Counted from the first letter of the stretch, positions 33,939-43,165 are shown. The stretch: DNA of 64,000 nt from Desulfuromusa sp. (GCA_016744675.1 JADGDX010000011.1:1-64000), one strand, 5' to 3'. Made by a program: numbers and translations. The notes: generated by a model from the sequence alone, not told the origin.

Positions 33939-34319
33939 TTAGGCAAAAATTGCGCTATCTATATTAGTAAAAACATTATTCTTCAATTGTTCCCGATCAA
34001 CCACTGTCACAACCGTATCGTTCTTGACACTGACCACCAGCGCCGTATTATCGAGCATTACTAAAGATTCTTTACCACCTTTGTCGTTCACCTGAGAAAC
34101 TGCGCTTTCGAGCCTTTCAATTTGATTGGCATTAAACTGAATCCCTCGACTGTTCATTCGCTGAGTCGCATGCTTTGAAAACTTGACCGTTCCCTGCGTT
34201 AATTTATCCTGCAGAAGTTGATCAAATTGTCCACGTCCGGTTGCGGTCCCCTGAGGTTTACGAACTTGGTTTTGGGGGGATATAATCGGTTGCGGGATGA
34301 TGGTAATGCGATCGGTCAT
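33939..34319 (-). CDS. TIGR02530-like flagellar operon protein
   Basis: A 126-residue cytoplasmic protein with VKFSKHATQRMNSRGIQFNANQIERLESAV, a block characteristic of the small conserved protein found between flgD and flgE in many bacteria (TIGR02530). The C-terminal part (MLDNTALVVSVKNDTVVTVVDRE) is predicted beta-rich. Its molecular function is not established. It overlaps the flgD stop by four bases, so co-translation is likely. Confidence 0.85.
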   Translation of the reverse strand: MTDRITIIPQPIISPQNQVRKPQGTATGRGQFDQLLQDKLTQGTVKFSKHATQRMNSRGIQFNANQIERLESAVSQVNDKGGKESLVMLDNTALVVSVKNDTVVTVVDREQLKNNVFTNIDSAIFA

Positions 34320-34981
34320 AGGGCAACCCCAGCTTTTTCGACCTTATTCATCGCAAACGATCCCGATGTTGTTTCCAGTTCAGCCATCGGTCCACTCATA
34401 TCGACGGCTTCCACTCGTCCACGGATCAAAGGTGATGATCCAAGCACATGATCTTCGCCATCAACAGCACGAATAATTAAGGAATAATCACCTGAAGTCA
34501 GAGGCGTACCGGAATCACTCGTTCCATCCCAATTGACAAAATATTCACCCGGATCATTTTCTTCACCAGATAAAGTAGCCAACGTTGCCCCTGATTCACT
34601 CAGGATATACATTTTGACATCTTCGGCCTGTGAGTCGAGACGATAACCAAGCTCCATCTCTTCACCATTAAAATGAAATTTATCGGTCTGGGCAACAACA
34701 TCTTGACCAATCAATCCCAATGCTGACATCCGCTCCATCTCACTACTCATTGCCGTCAGCCCTTCAAGACTCGTGTTCATATTCGTCAACTGTTCCAACT
34801 GACTGAACTGGGCCAACTGAGAAGTAAATTCAGTCGGATCCGAGGGATTCATCGGGTCTTGATTTTCCAATTGCGCCACGAGTAACAAAAGAAAGTCATT
34901 TTTCCCCATCGAGACGTCATCACTGCTTGTCGTCGTTGTTGGAACGGTATAACCTGTATCAATTCCACTAATTGCTGACAT
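34316..34981 (-). CDS. flgD: Flagellar hook cap protein FlgD
   Basis: A 221-residue hook-scaffold protein. The N-terminal MGKNDFLLLLVAQLENQDPMNPSDPTEFTSQLAQFS is the FlgD signature. A central FlgD Ig-like and Tudor-like region has YRLDSQAEDVKMYILSESGA and GDYSLIIRAVDG. A strong AAAGGAGG precedes the ATG. It acts at the growing hook tip before flgK takes over. Confidence 0.96.
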   Translation of the reverse strand: MSAISGIDTGYTVPTTTTSSDDVSMGKNDFLLLLVAQLENQDPMNPSDPTEFTSQLAQFSQLEQLTNMNTSLEGLTAMSSEMERMSALGLIGQDVVAQTDKFHFNGEEMELGYRLDSQAEDVKMYILSESGATLATLSGEENDPGEYFVNWDGTSDSGTPLTSGDYSLIIRAVDGEDHVLGSSPLIRGRVEAVDMSGPMAELETTSGSFAMNKVEKAGVAL

Positions 34982-35013
34982 CTAAAAGTCCTCCTTTCTT
35001 TTATTATTTTCTC

Positions 35014-36564
35014 TTACACACGGAGACTGATACCTCCACCACCTGTTTGCATCAGATGGGCTAAAGGAATAGCTTGATCTTCCTCCATCACCTGAGACCA
35101 CTCATCCTCTTGGGGTGATTGCTGGCTTTGATCCTGTTGAGACAGGTTATCAAACTGACCATTTTGTTGACGTTGATCAATGTTGACTTGAAATTGGTCA
35201 ATCTTCAGACCTTGTTCAGCAAGAGCATTCCGCAATTGTGGTAGGTTACGTTCAAGAACTTCCTGAACCTGCTGCGTTTGTGCATGAAGATTCGCCCGAA
35301 CACGATCACCTTCAACCATCAGTTCCAGTTTTAAAGAACCTAGCTCCGCCGGTTGCAGACGTAGAACCATACGGCCAGACTCACCATTTTGACTGCCTGA
35401 AATATGGGTTACGACCTGGTCAAAAATCTGACTTTCAGCAACCTGCTGTCCGCTCGGCAATTGAACGGTCGGCACTTCTGGCATCACGCGATTCGCAACA
35501 TTCTGAACCTGCGAGGCTGTCGGTTGAAACGCCCCTTGGACTTGACGGGTTAGTGCATCCAATCCTTGCTTTGGAGTTTGTTGAAGCAATTCTGCGAAAT
35601 CGGCATCACCTTGTTCACTTGTTGCTTCGTTCACAGGTTGATCGGTCACGCTAACATTTTGCGGAGTCACAGCTGTATTGCCTTGCTGAGCTCCCTTTGT
35701 TTGATTCACAGATTGACGTGACATTTGCTGTTGAATCGTTTCTGTCCGCGGCTTAAGTAAACCGGCAAAACGTGGATCGATTTCCTCAACAACTTCAGAA
35801 GAAAGAAACTCTTCAGAAGTCATCTCAGCAGCCACTTCGACAACCTCACCTGAGGTTGAGGCAACTGCCTTTGGATCTGCAGCAACGGCATTGATCACTT
35901 TTTGAAGAATTTGACGAGCTTCGGACAGATTTTCCACTATTTTAGGCGTATCAACTTTTGAACTATCGACCGCCATCATAGCAGCAGCTAAGTCAACAGC
36001 ACCTGACTGCTCTTGCTCACTTGGCATCTCTTCTTCCAATTGAATTTCGAGTTGTGACGCCAATTGAGCCAGTGGATTTTCTCCACCATCCTCACTTAGA
36101 ACTTGTAACTGTTCCGTCAGTGCCGACAGATCAATGCCCGCGAGAACCTGCTCACCTTCCAAATCACTGCTATCCAGTTGTTGCACCAGTTGGTTCAACA
36201 ATTCCTCCACAGTACCAAACTCTTCAGTCAGTTCTGGTGACGAGTCACCAGCGATAACTTGCACTAATTGAACAACGGTCTTTTGCAGTTCAACAACAGC
36301 AATAGCTTGGTCTGTTTCAGCCGCAGCGGCATTCTCTACGTTCTGACTCTCAACCTGTTGTGTCGGTTGTGCCTTTTGGTCTGCTGCATGTGGTTTTGCA
36401 TCAACCTTTTGACTGGCCTCTTTTTGTCTATGCTTAGGAGCTTCAGTTGGTCGTTGCTCTTTCATAACCTGACCGAAAGTATTCCCCTTAGATTCGACCT
36501 GTTTTGTTGACACCATCGGTTCTGTCATACTCATACCTGTGTCGATCATGGACAATGCTTGCAT
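35014..36564 (-). CDS. fliK: Flagellar hook-length control protein FliK
   Basis: A 516-residue, Gln/Glu-rich secreted ruler protein. The N-terminal 330 residues are low-complexity and presumably extended. The folded C-terminal domain (about 385-475) carries the conserved RMVLRLQPAELGSLKLELMVEGDRVRANL, which interacts with FlhB to switch export. The track starts at GTG 36573; the ATG at 36564 is preceded by AAAGGAGGTGA, complementary to 11 bases of the usual 16S rRNA 3' end with normal spacing, so it is preferred and may be strongly translated. Confidence 0.93.
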   Translation of the reverse strand: MQALSMIDTGMSMTEPMVSTKQVESKGNTFGQVMKEQRPTEAPKHRQKEASQKVDAKPHAADQKAQPTQQVESQNVENAAAAETDQAIAVVELQKTVVQLVQVIAGDSSPELTEEFGTVEELLNQLVQQLDSSDLEGEQVLAGIDLSALTEQLQVLSEDGGENPLAQLASQLEIQLEEEMPSEQEQSGAVDLAAAMMAVDSSKVDTPKIVENLSEARQILQKVINAVAADPKAVASTSGEVVEVAAEMTSEEFLSSEVVEEIDPRFAGLLKPRTETIQQQMSRQSVNQTKGAQQGNTAVTPQNVSVTDQPVNEATSEQGDADFAELLQQTPKQGLDALTRQVQGAFQPTASQVQNVANRVMPEVPTVQLPSGQQVAESQIFDQVVTHISGSQNGESGRMVLRLQPAELGSLKLELMVEGDRVRANLHAQTQQVQEVLERNLPQLRNALAEQGLKIDQFQVNIDQRQQNGQFDNLSQQDQSQQSPQEDEWSQVMEEDQAIPLAHLMQTGGGGISLRV

Positions 36565-36601
36565 CTGTTTCACCTCCTTTCGTTGGGTTTTGTTTTCGGG
36601 C

Positions 36602-37111
36602 TTAGCCGCCCGATCTATCCTTCACCGGTATTTCGGTAAAAGCTTTGCTTAGTTCTGTTGCTGTTTCTGCATCGAGGCTGTCGAGTATTTTCCCTGCTGT
36701 CTTTTTCTTAATTCCGAGTAACAGGTCGACTGCCAATTGATGATCAAGTGATCGAATTAATGCGGCCGCTTTTTGTGGGACCATCTTTTCATATATTTTA
36801 CTCAGTTCCCCAATCCTCTCGCCTTCCGTTTCCTCTTTGCGATCGAGCAATTTAACTAATTCTTCTCGCAACGTTTTCATTGCTGCGAGCTTCTTATCGA
36901 CTTCAACTTCGAGGGTCTTTAGCTCCATTTTCCGAGCATCAATTTTTTCTTCGATCTCATCTAGTTTGGCGTATTCATCTTCGATCGAAACCAGAATCCG
37001 ACGTTCTTCAACGGAGGAAATCTTTTCCTCATCTACCTGACCTGGTTCTGCGGCCAAGACAACCCCGGAACACATTAGAGACAGCATTGACAGTAATATC
37101 ATTCTCATCAT
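36602..37111 (-). CDS. MotE-like periplasmic coiled-coil protein (MgtE_N-like fold)
   Basis: A 169-residue protein with a signal peptide (residues 1-20, ending VVLA), a long coiled coil (about 30-100) and a C-terminal helical MgtE-N-like domain (SKIYEKMVPQKAAALIRSLDHQLAVDLLLGIKKKTAGKILDSLD). This architecture matches MotE/YlxF-type proteins encoded next to fliJ and fliK. MotE is a periplasmic stator chaperone in epsilonproteobacteria; that role here is inference. It shares the ATG with the fliJ stop (TGATG). Confidence 0.8.
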   Translation of the reverse strand: MMRMILLSMLSLMCSGVVLAAEPGQVDEEKISSVEERRILVSIEDEYAKLDEIEEKIDARKMELKTLEVEVDKKLAAMKTLREELVKLLDRKEETEGERIGELSKIYEKMVPQKAAALIRSLDHQLAVDLLLGIKKKTAGKILDSLDAETATELSKAFTEIPVKDRSGG

Positions 37112-37548
37112 CAGTTATTTCCTTTGCTTCGTAGACTGATCTCATCGAGTATCTCCCGCTCCTTACGAGACAGTTCCTGGCGATATTCAGCATCTTGTTT
37201 ATCTTTTAATTTCTCCAGGACCTGTCGTTCTCGAGCAACATGGAGCAGTTCCTCACGCTCTGAAGCAATCTGTTGTTCCAAACGTTTCAGTTGAAGCTGA
37301 ATATCCTCAATCAAAAGTCGACAGTGGCCAATTTGTGATTCATAAAGATCGATCTCAGCAACCGTTAACCCGTCCTTCTGGCGATCCTTTAATTCAGTAT
37401 CATGTTTTTGCAGATTGCCCTGTTGCATCTGAAGCTGGTTTTCCAAATCATTCTGCCGTTGCAAACTGGTAGCCAGAACCTGTTGCGCCTGACCTTCCAG
37501 AGATTGTCGATAATTCAGAACCGATTGGAGTTTAAATTTTCCAGCCAT
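37111..37548 (-). CDS. fliJ: Flagellar export protein FliJ
   Basis: A 145-residue almost wholly coiled-coil protein, the stalk of the FliI ATPase that couples it to FlhA. The N-terminal FKLQSVLNYRQSLEGQAQQVLA and the charged heptads to residue 130 are typical. Sequence alone is weakly specific, but the position between fliI and fliK settles the name. The stop overlaps the start of the MotE-like gene. Confidence 0.9.
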   Translation of the reverse strand: MAGKFKLQSVLNYRQSLEGQAQQVLATSLQRQNDLENQLQMQQGNLQKHDTELKDRQKDGLTVAEIDLYESQIGHCRLLIEDIQLQLKRLEQQIASEREELLHVARERQVLEKLKDKQDAEYRQELSRKEREILDEISLRSKGNN

Positions 37549-37551
37549 TTA

Positions 37552-38874
37552 TCACCTTGTCCCCTGACGGCGATCTTGCAAAAGGCTCGTCAGTTCATCT
37601 AAGGTTTGATCCAGACCCACGGCATCATTCATCCCTTGACGGAGGAAATCTGTCACCGCTTCTATCTGTGAGATCGCATAGTCAATCTTACCGTTGCTCC
37701 CTTCAACATAAGCACCGATATTAATCAGGTCTTCAGCCTCTTTATAAGTGGCCATAATCTCCCGGACGCGGCCGTTGAGTTGAGTGTGCTCGGGGCTAAC
37801 AATATCGCGCATAACGCGACTGGCCGAATTAAGGATATCGATCGAAGGATAGTGGTTCTTTGCTGCGATATCACGAGACAAAACAATATGCCCGTCAAGA
37901 ATTGACCTGACAGCATCAGCAATTGGCTCGTTCATATCGTCACCTTCAACCAGAACGGTATAGAGACCAGTAATGCTCCCTTTTCCCTTAAAGCTACCGG
38001 CACGTTCCAACAGTTTGGGCAATGTAGCAAAAACAGAGGGCGTATAGCCTTTGGTTGTGGGTGGCTCACCAATCGCCAGACCAACTTCACGCATCGCCAT
38101 AGCAAAGCGGGTGACCGAATCCATCAGAAGCAGAACGTTTTTCCCTTGAGCGCAAAAATGCTCTGCAATTGTCGTCGCAACAAAGGCGCCGCGCATCCGT
38201 AACAAAGGAGACTGATCTGAGGTTGCTGTCACAACAACCGAACGGGCTAACCCTTCGGGACCAAGATCTCGTTCAATAAACTCACGCACCTCCCGGCCCC
38301 GCTCACCAATCAGAGCAATCACATTGACATCGGCCTGCGTATGTTTTGCCATCATCCCCAGCAAAACACTCTTGCCAACACCCGAACCGGCCATAATTCC
38401 CATGCGCTGCCCTGAACCACACGTCAACAAGCCGTTGATGGCTCGGACTCCAAGGTCAAGAGGATGGATAATTGGCTTACGCGCCATCGGACTAGCTGGC
38501 AATGAGTAAAGGGGGCATTCATTTTCGCAAGTCTGTAAAGGACGTTCATCGAGAGGTTGGCCTAAAGCATCAAGAACACGCCCCAAAAGATGGTCACCGA
38601 CCGGGATAGAGGCACTGTCTCGAACAATCTGGATCAAACTACCGGGACCGAGACCCCGCAATTCTCCCAATGGCATCAGAAGGGCACGAGAGTCACGAAA
38701 GCCAACAACTTCTGCCGGGACAGACTCACCACCACCCAGAGGAATTAGCCGACAGAGGGTTCCAACGGTTGCGGTCGGACAATACCCTTCGACAACCAGA
38801 CCAACAATCTGGGTCACTTTTCCGCTCACCTTAAGCGGATTGACCGATCTGACGTGTTCAACTAGATCCATCAT
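37552..38874 (-). CDS. fliI: Flagellum-specific ATPase FliI
   Basis: A 440-residue F1-beta-like ATPase that unloads export substrates. Walker A is AGSGVGKS at residues 162-169, followed by VIALIGERGREVREFIERDLG, the Walker B LLLMDSVTRFAMAMREVGLA, and PTTKGYTPSVFATLPKLLERAG, the family signature. It overlaps the fliH stop by four bases. Confidence 0.97.
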   Translation of the reverse strand: MMDLVEHVRSVNPLKVSGKVTQIVGLVVEGYCPTATVGTLCRLIPLGGGESVPAEVVGFRDSRALLMPLGELRGLGPGSLIQIVRDSASIPVGDHLLGRVLDALGQPLDERPLQTCENECPLYSLPASPMARKPIIHPLDLGVRAINGLLTCGSGQRMGIMAGSGVGKSVLLGMMAKHTQADVNVIALIGERGREVREFIERDLGPEGLARSVVVTATSDQSPLLRMRGAFVATTIAEHFCAQGKNVLLLMDSVTRFAMAMREVGLAIGEPPTTKGYTPSVFATLPKLLERAGSFKGKGSITGLYTVLVEGDDMNEPIADAVRSILDGHIVLSRDIAAKNHYPSIDILNSASRVMRDIVSPEHTQLNGRVREIMATYKEAEDLINIGAYVEGSNGKIDYAISQIEAVTDFLRQGMNDAVGLDQTLDELTSLLQDRRQGTR

Positions 38875-39533
38875 TCCACATCCGAAATAGCTTCATGTAA
38901 GGCTTGTCGAATTGAGTCCATCTGCGTTTCGAGTGTTGCATCCACATCACCCAACTCAGAGTCAATCCGGCAACCGCCTGGTGAAATTGCTGCATCTGTT
39001 TCAATGCTCAAATTTTTTAAACCACTGATACTGGCAAGAAAAAGTGGCTTTTGTTGAGTGACAATTTCAAGATCGGCAGGATTGATCTGAATCCGATACT
39101 GATCTGCCCGCACCGAAGATTGGAGAGCTGTTTCAATAATCGTCAGAATAATTTGAGGGTCAACTGTGACTTCACGGCGAACAATCTGCTCCGAAACAGC
39201 CATAACCAGCTTCAACATGTCCTGACCGCTGTTTTTTGCCTGAGAATCGCGAAGGCGACTGATCTCTTCTGCCGCAGCAGCTAATGCTTGAGCTGACGTT
39301 GTTAAATTCTCTTCAGCACTATCCAACCCTTCGCGCCGACCACGCGCATAAGCATCCTCAAGTTCCTTAGCAGAATGTCCAGATGCGGCAACAGAAGGAA
39401 CCGGAACGCCCCCTTTTTTAGTAAAACCATCATTGTCTACAGGTGAAGTCGGTTCAGTCTCTCCAAAAGATCGAAACTGGAATTCCTTAAGATCAGCGGT
39501 CTCTGCGTCTCGATAGATCTTAGACAAGCTCAT
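38871..39533 (-). CDS. fliH: Flagellar assembly protein FliH
   Basis: A 220-residue cytoplasmic regulator of FliI. The central GRREGLDSAEENL region and the C-terminal AVSEQIVRREVTVDPQIILTIIETALQSS, with GGCRIDSELGDVDATLETQ, resemble FliH/YscL stator-like proteins. The track extends to TTG 39581; the ATG at 39533, inside the end of fliG with a purine-rich upstream, is more likely and gives a 14-bp overlap with fliG. Confidence 0.92.
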   Translation of the reverse strand: MSLSKIYRDAETADLKEFQFRSFGETEPTSPVDNDGFTKKGGVPVPSVAASGHSAKELEDAYARGRREGLDSAEENLTTSAQALAAAAEEISRLRDSQAKNSGQDMLKLVMAVSEQIVRREVTVDPQIILTIIETALQSSVRADQYRIQINPADLEIVTQQKPLFLASISGLKNLSIETDAAISPGGCRIDSELGDVDATLETQMDSIRQALHEAISDVE

Positions 39534-40533
39534 CGCCACCACCGCCCCTTCCTGGAATGACAACGCTGCCCTCTTCTTCAAGTTTCAGAGCAACCTTAAC
39601 AACTTCCATCTGCATTGCTTCAACTTCTGATAGTTTCCGTGGTCCCATCGCTTCCAGATCTTCCGCTATCATGTCAGCGGCACGCTGTGAGATATTGCCA
39701 AAGATTTTTTCTTTAATCGGATCGCTGGCGGTTTTCAATGCGAGGGTCAACATATCGGTGCTGACTTCGCGCAGAATCGCCTGCATACCGCGACCATCAA
39801 CAGACGCCAGATCCTCAAAGGTAAACATTCTCCGACGAATTTCTTCTGCCAGGTCGGGATCTGCAGCTTCGATACTGGTTAAAATAACCTGGTCTTCCCC
39901 TTTGTCCATCTTCCCGAGAATTTCAACGACCTTATCAATCCCACCAACCTGCTTGCGGTCTTTACCAACAACGACTCCAACTTCACGTTGCAGAGCCTCT
40001 TCGATTTGATTAATAACTTCGGGCGAAACATTATCGATCTTGGCAATACGATACATAACATCGCCACGCATATCATCGGGGAGTTCCGACAAGATTCGGC
40101 TGGTATGATCTTCTTTCTGAGTCGAGAGAATCAAGGCAACTGTCTGAGGATGTTCATTTTCCAACAACCCAGAGACCATCCGCGGGTGCATTTTTGAAAT
40201 TGTTTCCAGAGGCCGTCCTTCGATCCCTGAAGAAACTTGATCAAGAAGATACTGAGCGCGTTGATCGTCAGCACCACCTAGAATGGCATGCTTGGCAAAC
40301 TCATCGCCTCGGATATAAACACCAACATCTCCACCGCGAACTTCTTTAAATTCTTCGAGAATCTCTCGCGCCAGTGCTGGATCGACACGATCAATTTCCA
40401 TCATGCAGCGGCTGATTTCCCGAACCTCTGAATCGTCGAGAGTTTCAAAAATCTTGGCTGTTGCTTCTTCACCAAGGCAAAGAAGTAAAAGTGCCGCTTT
40501 TTTTGCTCCTGACAGATGTTTTGCTTTTTTCAC
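39520..40533 (-). CDS. fliG: Flagellar motor switch protein FliG
   Basis: A 337-residue C-ring protein that transmits torque and binds FliF. The N-terminal domain (KKAALLLLCLGEEATAKIFE), middle EHPQTVALILS and C-terminal torque helix region (MFTFEDLASVDGRGMQAILREV, then DMIAEDLEAMGPRKLSEVEAMQ) are all recognisable. Charged Asp/Arg residues in FTFEDL and RRRMF are the MotA contact residues. Its 3' end overlaps fliH. Confidence 0.97.
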   Translation of the reverse strand: MKKAKHLSGAKKAALLLLCLGEEATAKIFETLDDSEVREISRCMMEIDRVDPALAREILEEFKEVRGGDVGVYIRGDEFAKHAILGGADDQRAQYLLDQVSSGIEGRPLETISKMHPRMVSGLLENEHPQTVALILSTQKEDHTSRILSELPDDMRGDVMYRIAKIDNVSPEVINQIEEALQREVGVVVGKDRKQVGGIDKVVEILGKMDKGEDQVILTSIEAADPDLAEEIRRRMFTFEDLASVDGRGMQAILREVSTDMLTLALKTASDPIKEKIFGNISQRAADMIAEDLEAMGPRKLSEVEAMQMEVVKVALKLEEEGSVVIPGRGGGGDELV

Positions 40534-40619
40534 AAATCACTCCAAACTTAAATCTATTTAGACTGAAAGTATTGAGTTTTGGTTCCGGCCACTCAACCTT
40601 TCACTCTGTTCTTGCGCCT

Positions 40620-42212
40620 CTATGATTCAGCAGGTTCTTCGCGCAGCCAGTTTTTGACCACCTGGACAGGCATCATGTCTCCACCGAGAACCTCCTGGCG
40701 AATTTGAGCTAACGGATCACTCGGCCCACCCAACAAAGGTGTATCTGAGTCACCACGCATTTCAGCTTCCAGCTCTTCAACAGTTTTCATTGGCTGTGTC
40801 TCCTCAGAAACACCGCGTAAGGTTCGCATCAAAGGCTTCAGGAACAACAGATAAGCAAACAATGAAGCAATTGCCAGCAAACTGTACTTAATGATCGGCA
40901 TAAACGAATAAACTTTATCGATTAGCGAAGGTTGAGGAAGAACATCATCGGTGAAGTCACTCTCAAATGGCATTGAAACCACAGAAATCAAATCACCGCG
41001 GGTGTCATTGATGCCCAATGCAGAGCGAACCATCTGCTCAATTTCTGACACTTCTTCTGCGCTACGTGGCGTGCTTGTTGGTTCGGCTCCTTCTGCTCCA
41101 GGTGTAACCCGATCTGCGACAAGGACTGACACTGATAGGGTTTTCAATGAGCCAACAGATTGAACAGTTTTACTGACGATCTTACTTAACTCATAGTTAA
41201 CCGTTTCATTCGAGCGGCTCGACGGAGTTCCTGCTGTTGTTGTTGCCGCATTCCCCTGAAGGTTGGAAGCAACTCCGGGAACACCACTTGATCCATCGGT
41301 TCCTCCTTCTTCGGTACTACTCTGCTCACTGACAATAACGGAACCTTTTGGATCGAGAGCTTCTTCAACTTTTTCACGCTGGTCAAAATCGACTTCGGCG
41401 TTCACCCGGACCAAAGAGTTTCCGGCTCCAAGAGCACGATCCAGTAACGATTGAGCACGTACTTCAAGACGCCGTTCCATGGTCTGTTGATAATTCAACA
41501 TCCCCGGTGTCATTGGTCCAGCCATTTCATCTCCGTGGCTCTTTGATAAAACCTTGCCACTAGAATCAACGACTGTCACATTTTCCGATTCCAAACCCTC
41601 AACACTGCCTGCAACAAGATGAACGATCCCTTGCAGCTGTGATTCTTTTAAAGAACGACCCGATGAGAGTTTTACGATAACCGAAGCAGTCGCTTGTTGC
41701 TGCTGCTCCCTGAAAAGTCTTTTTTCTGGTAAAGCTAAATGAATGCGTGCCGCTTCAACAGGAGCCAAAGAAGTAATCGTACGCATCAATTCTCCCTGCA
41801 AGGCGCGCCGATAATTGACCTTCTGAGCAAAGTCGGTCATGCCAAAGCTTTGCTTGTCAAAAATTTCAAATCCAACTCCACCTTCAGACAATCCGGACCC
41901 TGCCAGCTCGATCCGTGCCTCATAAACTTTATCAGCTGGAATCATGATGTCTCGCCCACCATCTTCAAGGCGATAAGGAATCTTTTGACCCTTTAACCAT
42001 TCAACAACTGAAGCGGCATCTCGGCTGGGCAGATTGGCAAACAGCAAACTGTAATCAGCCACTTGAGATTGCATGATAATCAGACTGAAAAGAAGAACAC
42101 TCACAACTGTTGCCCCGACTAGGCTCAGCTTACGTGCCAGTGACCATTCCATGATCATATCGAGTAGGTTCTTTTTTTCAGGAACGACTTCTTCTGTTAT
42201 CTCATCAGCCAT
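40620..42212 (-). CDS. fliF: Flagellar MS-ring protein FliF
   Basis: A 530-residue membrane ring protein with two transmembrane helices (about residues 28-48 and 440-460) and the periplasmic ring-building motifs between (NYRRALQGELMRTITSLAPVEAARIHLALP, then TASVIVKLSSG and GIVHLVAGSVEGLESENVTVVDSSG). The C-terminal tail binds FliG. The track starts at TTG 42230; ATG at 42212 is preceded by GGAGG and is preferred. The 202-bp gap from fliE contains repeat A. Confidence 0.97.
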   Translation of the reverse strand: MADEITEEVVPEKKNLLDMIMEWSLARKLSLVGATVVSVLLFSLIIMQSQVADYSLLFANLPSRDAASVVEWLKGQKIPYRLEDGGRDIMIPADKVYEARIELAGSGLSEGGVGFEIFDKQSFGMTDFAQKVNYRRALQGELMRTITSLAPVEAARIHLALPEKRLFREQQQQATASVIVKLSSGRSLKESQLQGIVHLVAGSVEGLESENVTVVDSSGKVLSKSHGDEMAGPMTPGMLNYQQTMERRLEVRAQSLLDRALGAGNSLVRVNAEVDFDQREKVEEALDPKGSVIVSEQSSTEEGGTDGSSGVPGVASNLQGNAATTTAGTPSSRSNETVNYELSKIVSKTVQSVGSLKTLSVSVLVADRVTPGAEGAEPTSTPRSAEEVSEIEQMVRSALGINDTRGDLISVVSMPFESDFTDDVLPQPSLIDKVYSFMPIIKYSLLAIASLFAYLLFLKPLMRTLRGVSEETQPMKTVEELEAEMRGDSDTPLLGGPSDPLAQIRQEVLGGDMMPVQVVKNWLREEPAES

Positions 42213-42290
42213 CGAATTTATCCTCCACAATCGATTGCGTTAACTCTAAACACTTTTACTTCATTTACTTTGAAGATATGCCCGCCATCA

Positions 42291-42417
42291 AGTGGCTAAG
42301 TTAAAATTTTGTCCTGCTAGGCAGAGTATTTTTTCAGGGGCGAAGGCATACAACAGTATGTCAAGATCATGAAAAAATACGACAACGCCGCAGGTCGAAA
42401 TTTTGGCGACGCCATCA
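42291..42417 (-). repeat. Stop-codon-anchored long hairpin repeat, copy A
   Basis: A 127-bp imperfect palindrome whose minus-strand reading starts with the TGA stop of fliE as TGATGGCGTCGCC. The apex is GCATAC-tgtt-GTATGC-like (plus strand GCATACAACAGTATGT). It shares TGATGGCGTCGC, CTGCGGCGTTG and GACAAAATTTT plus CTTAGCCAC with copy B after sucC. It shares GTATTTTTTCA and GATCTYGACAT with copy C after fliL. A second CGCCATCA lies just outside its distal end at 42283-42290. Confidence 0.85.
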
Positions 42418-42720
42418 GACCTGCATGCGCATAATCTCTTGATACGCTTCAACAGCTTTATTCCGCACCTGAACCATCAAGCGTAAGGAGATATCAGCCT
42501 CTTCCAACTTGATCATCGCACCATGCAAATTTTTAGTTTCCCCGGCAGCGATTTGTTCCGCAGCGCGGTCGGCACTGATCTGAGCCTGATTCACTTCGGA
42601 AATCGAAGTTTTCAACATCTCTCCGAATTTATTCCCAATTTTCTCAACCGGAGCTGTTTTGGGTTGGGATAATCCTTTGAGATGAGCATTCATCGTGATA
42701 TCAGCAACACTTCTCATCAT
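42415..42720 (-). CDS. fliE: Flagellar hook-basal body complex protein FliE
   Basis: A 101-residue adapter joining the MS ring to the rod. The C-terminal LEEADISLRLMVQVRNKAVEAYQEIMRMQV is the conserved FliE end, so the protein is intact although repeat A begins at its stop codon. GGTGAG lies shortly before the ATG. It follows flgC by five bases in the flgBC-fliE unit. Confidence 0.96.
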   Translation of the reverse strand: MMRSVADITMNAHLKGLSQPKTAPVEKIGNKFGEMLKTSISEVNQAQISADRAAEQIAAGETKNLHGAMIKLEEADISLRLMVQVRNKAVEAYQEIMRMQV

Positions 42721-42725
42721 TTATC

Positions 42726-43157
42726 TCACCGTCCTATTTCAAGGGCTTTTAAAGCCATCCGTTTTGCCGACTTCACCACTGTGACATTGGCCTCGTATGC
42801 ACGAGATGCTGACATCATATCGGCCGTCTCTTCCACCAGACTGATGTTCGGCATGGCTACCTGGCCTTGGTCGTCAGCATCAGGGTGAGAGGGGTCATAG
42901 ACCATCCGGGGCGGTTTATCACTGGCCTGAACCTGTGACACCGTAACCCCTTGTGCAGCATCTCGCATGCGGCTATCAAGTGCATCGGAAAATCCTTGTT
43001 GTGTGCTCTGAAAAACCACTTCCCGCTTGCGATACGGTCCTCCATCTGGAGTTCGTGTCGTCTCCAAGTTTGCCAGATTTGAACTGATAGCATTCATCCG
43101 GATACGCTGTGCTTTGAGTGCTGAAGCACTGATCTTCATTGTTGAAAAAATATCCAT
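42726..43157 (-). CDS. flgC: Flagellar proximal rod protein FlgC
   Basis: A 143-residue axial rod protein. The N-terminal FSTMKISASALKAQRIRMNAISSNLANLETT and the C-terminal PNISLVEETADMMSASRAYEANVTVVKSAKRMALKALEIG are diagnostic. GGAGG precedes the ATG. Between flgB and fliE in the usual order. Confidence 0.97.
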   Translation of the reverse strand: MDIFSTMKISASALKAQRIRMNAISSNLANLETTRTPDGGPYRKREVVFQSTQQGFSDALDSRMRDAAQGVTVSQVQASDKPPRMVYDPSHPDADDQGQVAMPNISLVEETADMMSASRAYEANVTVVKSAKRMALKALEIGR

Positions 43158-43165
43158 AAATCCTC

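Noticed and set aside
42283-42417. Target-site duplication CGCCATCA flanking repeat A
   Set aside because: The 8-bp sequence at 42410-42417 is also the conserved end of copy B, so one copy belongs to the element and the outer match may be chance. Not called a duplication.
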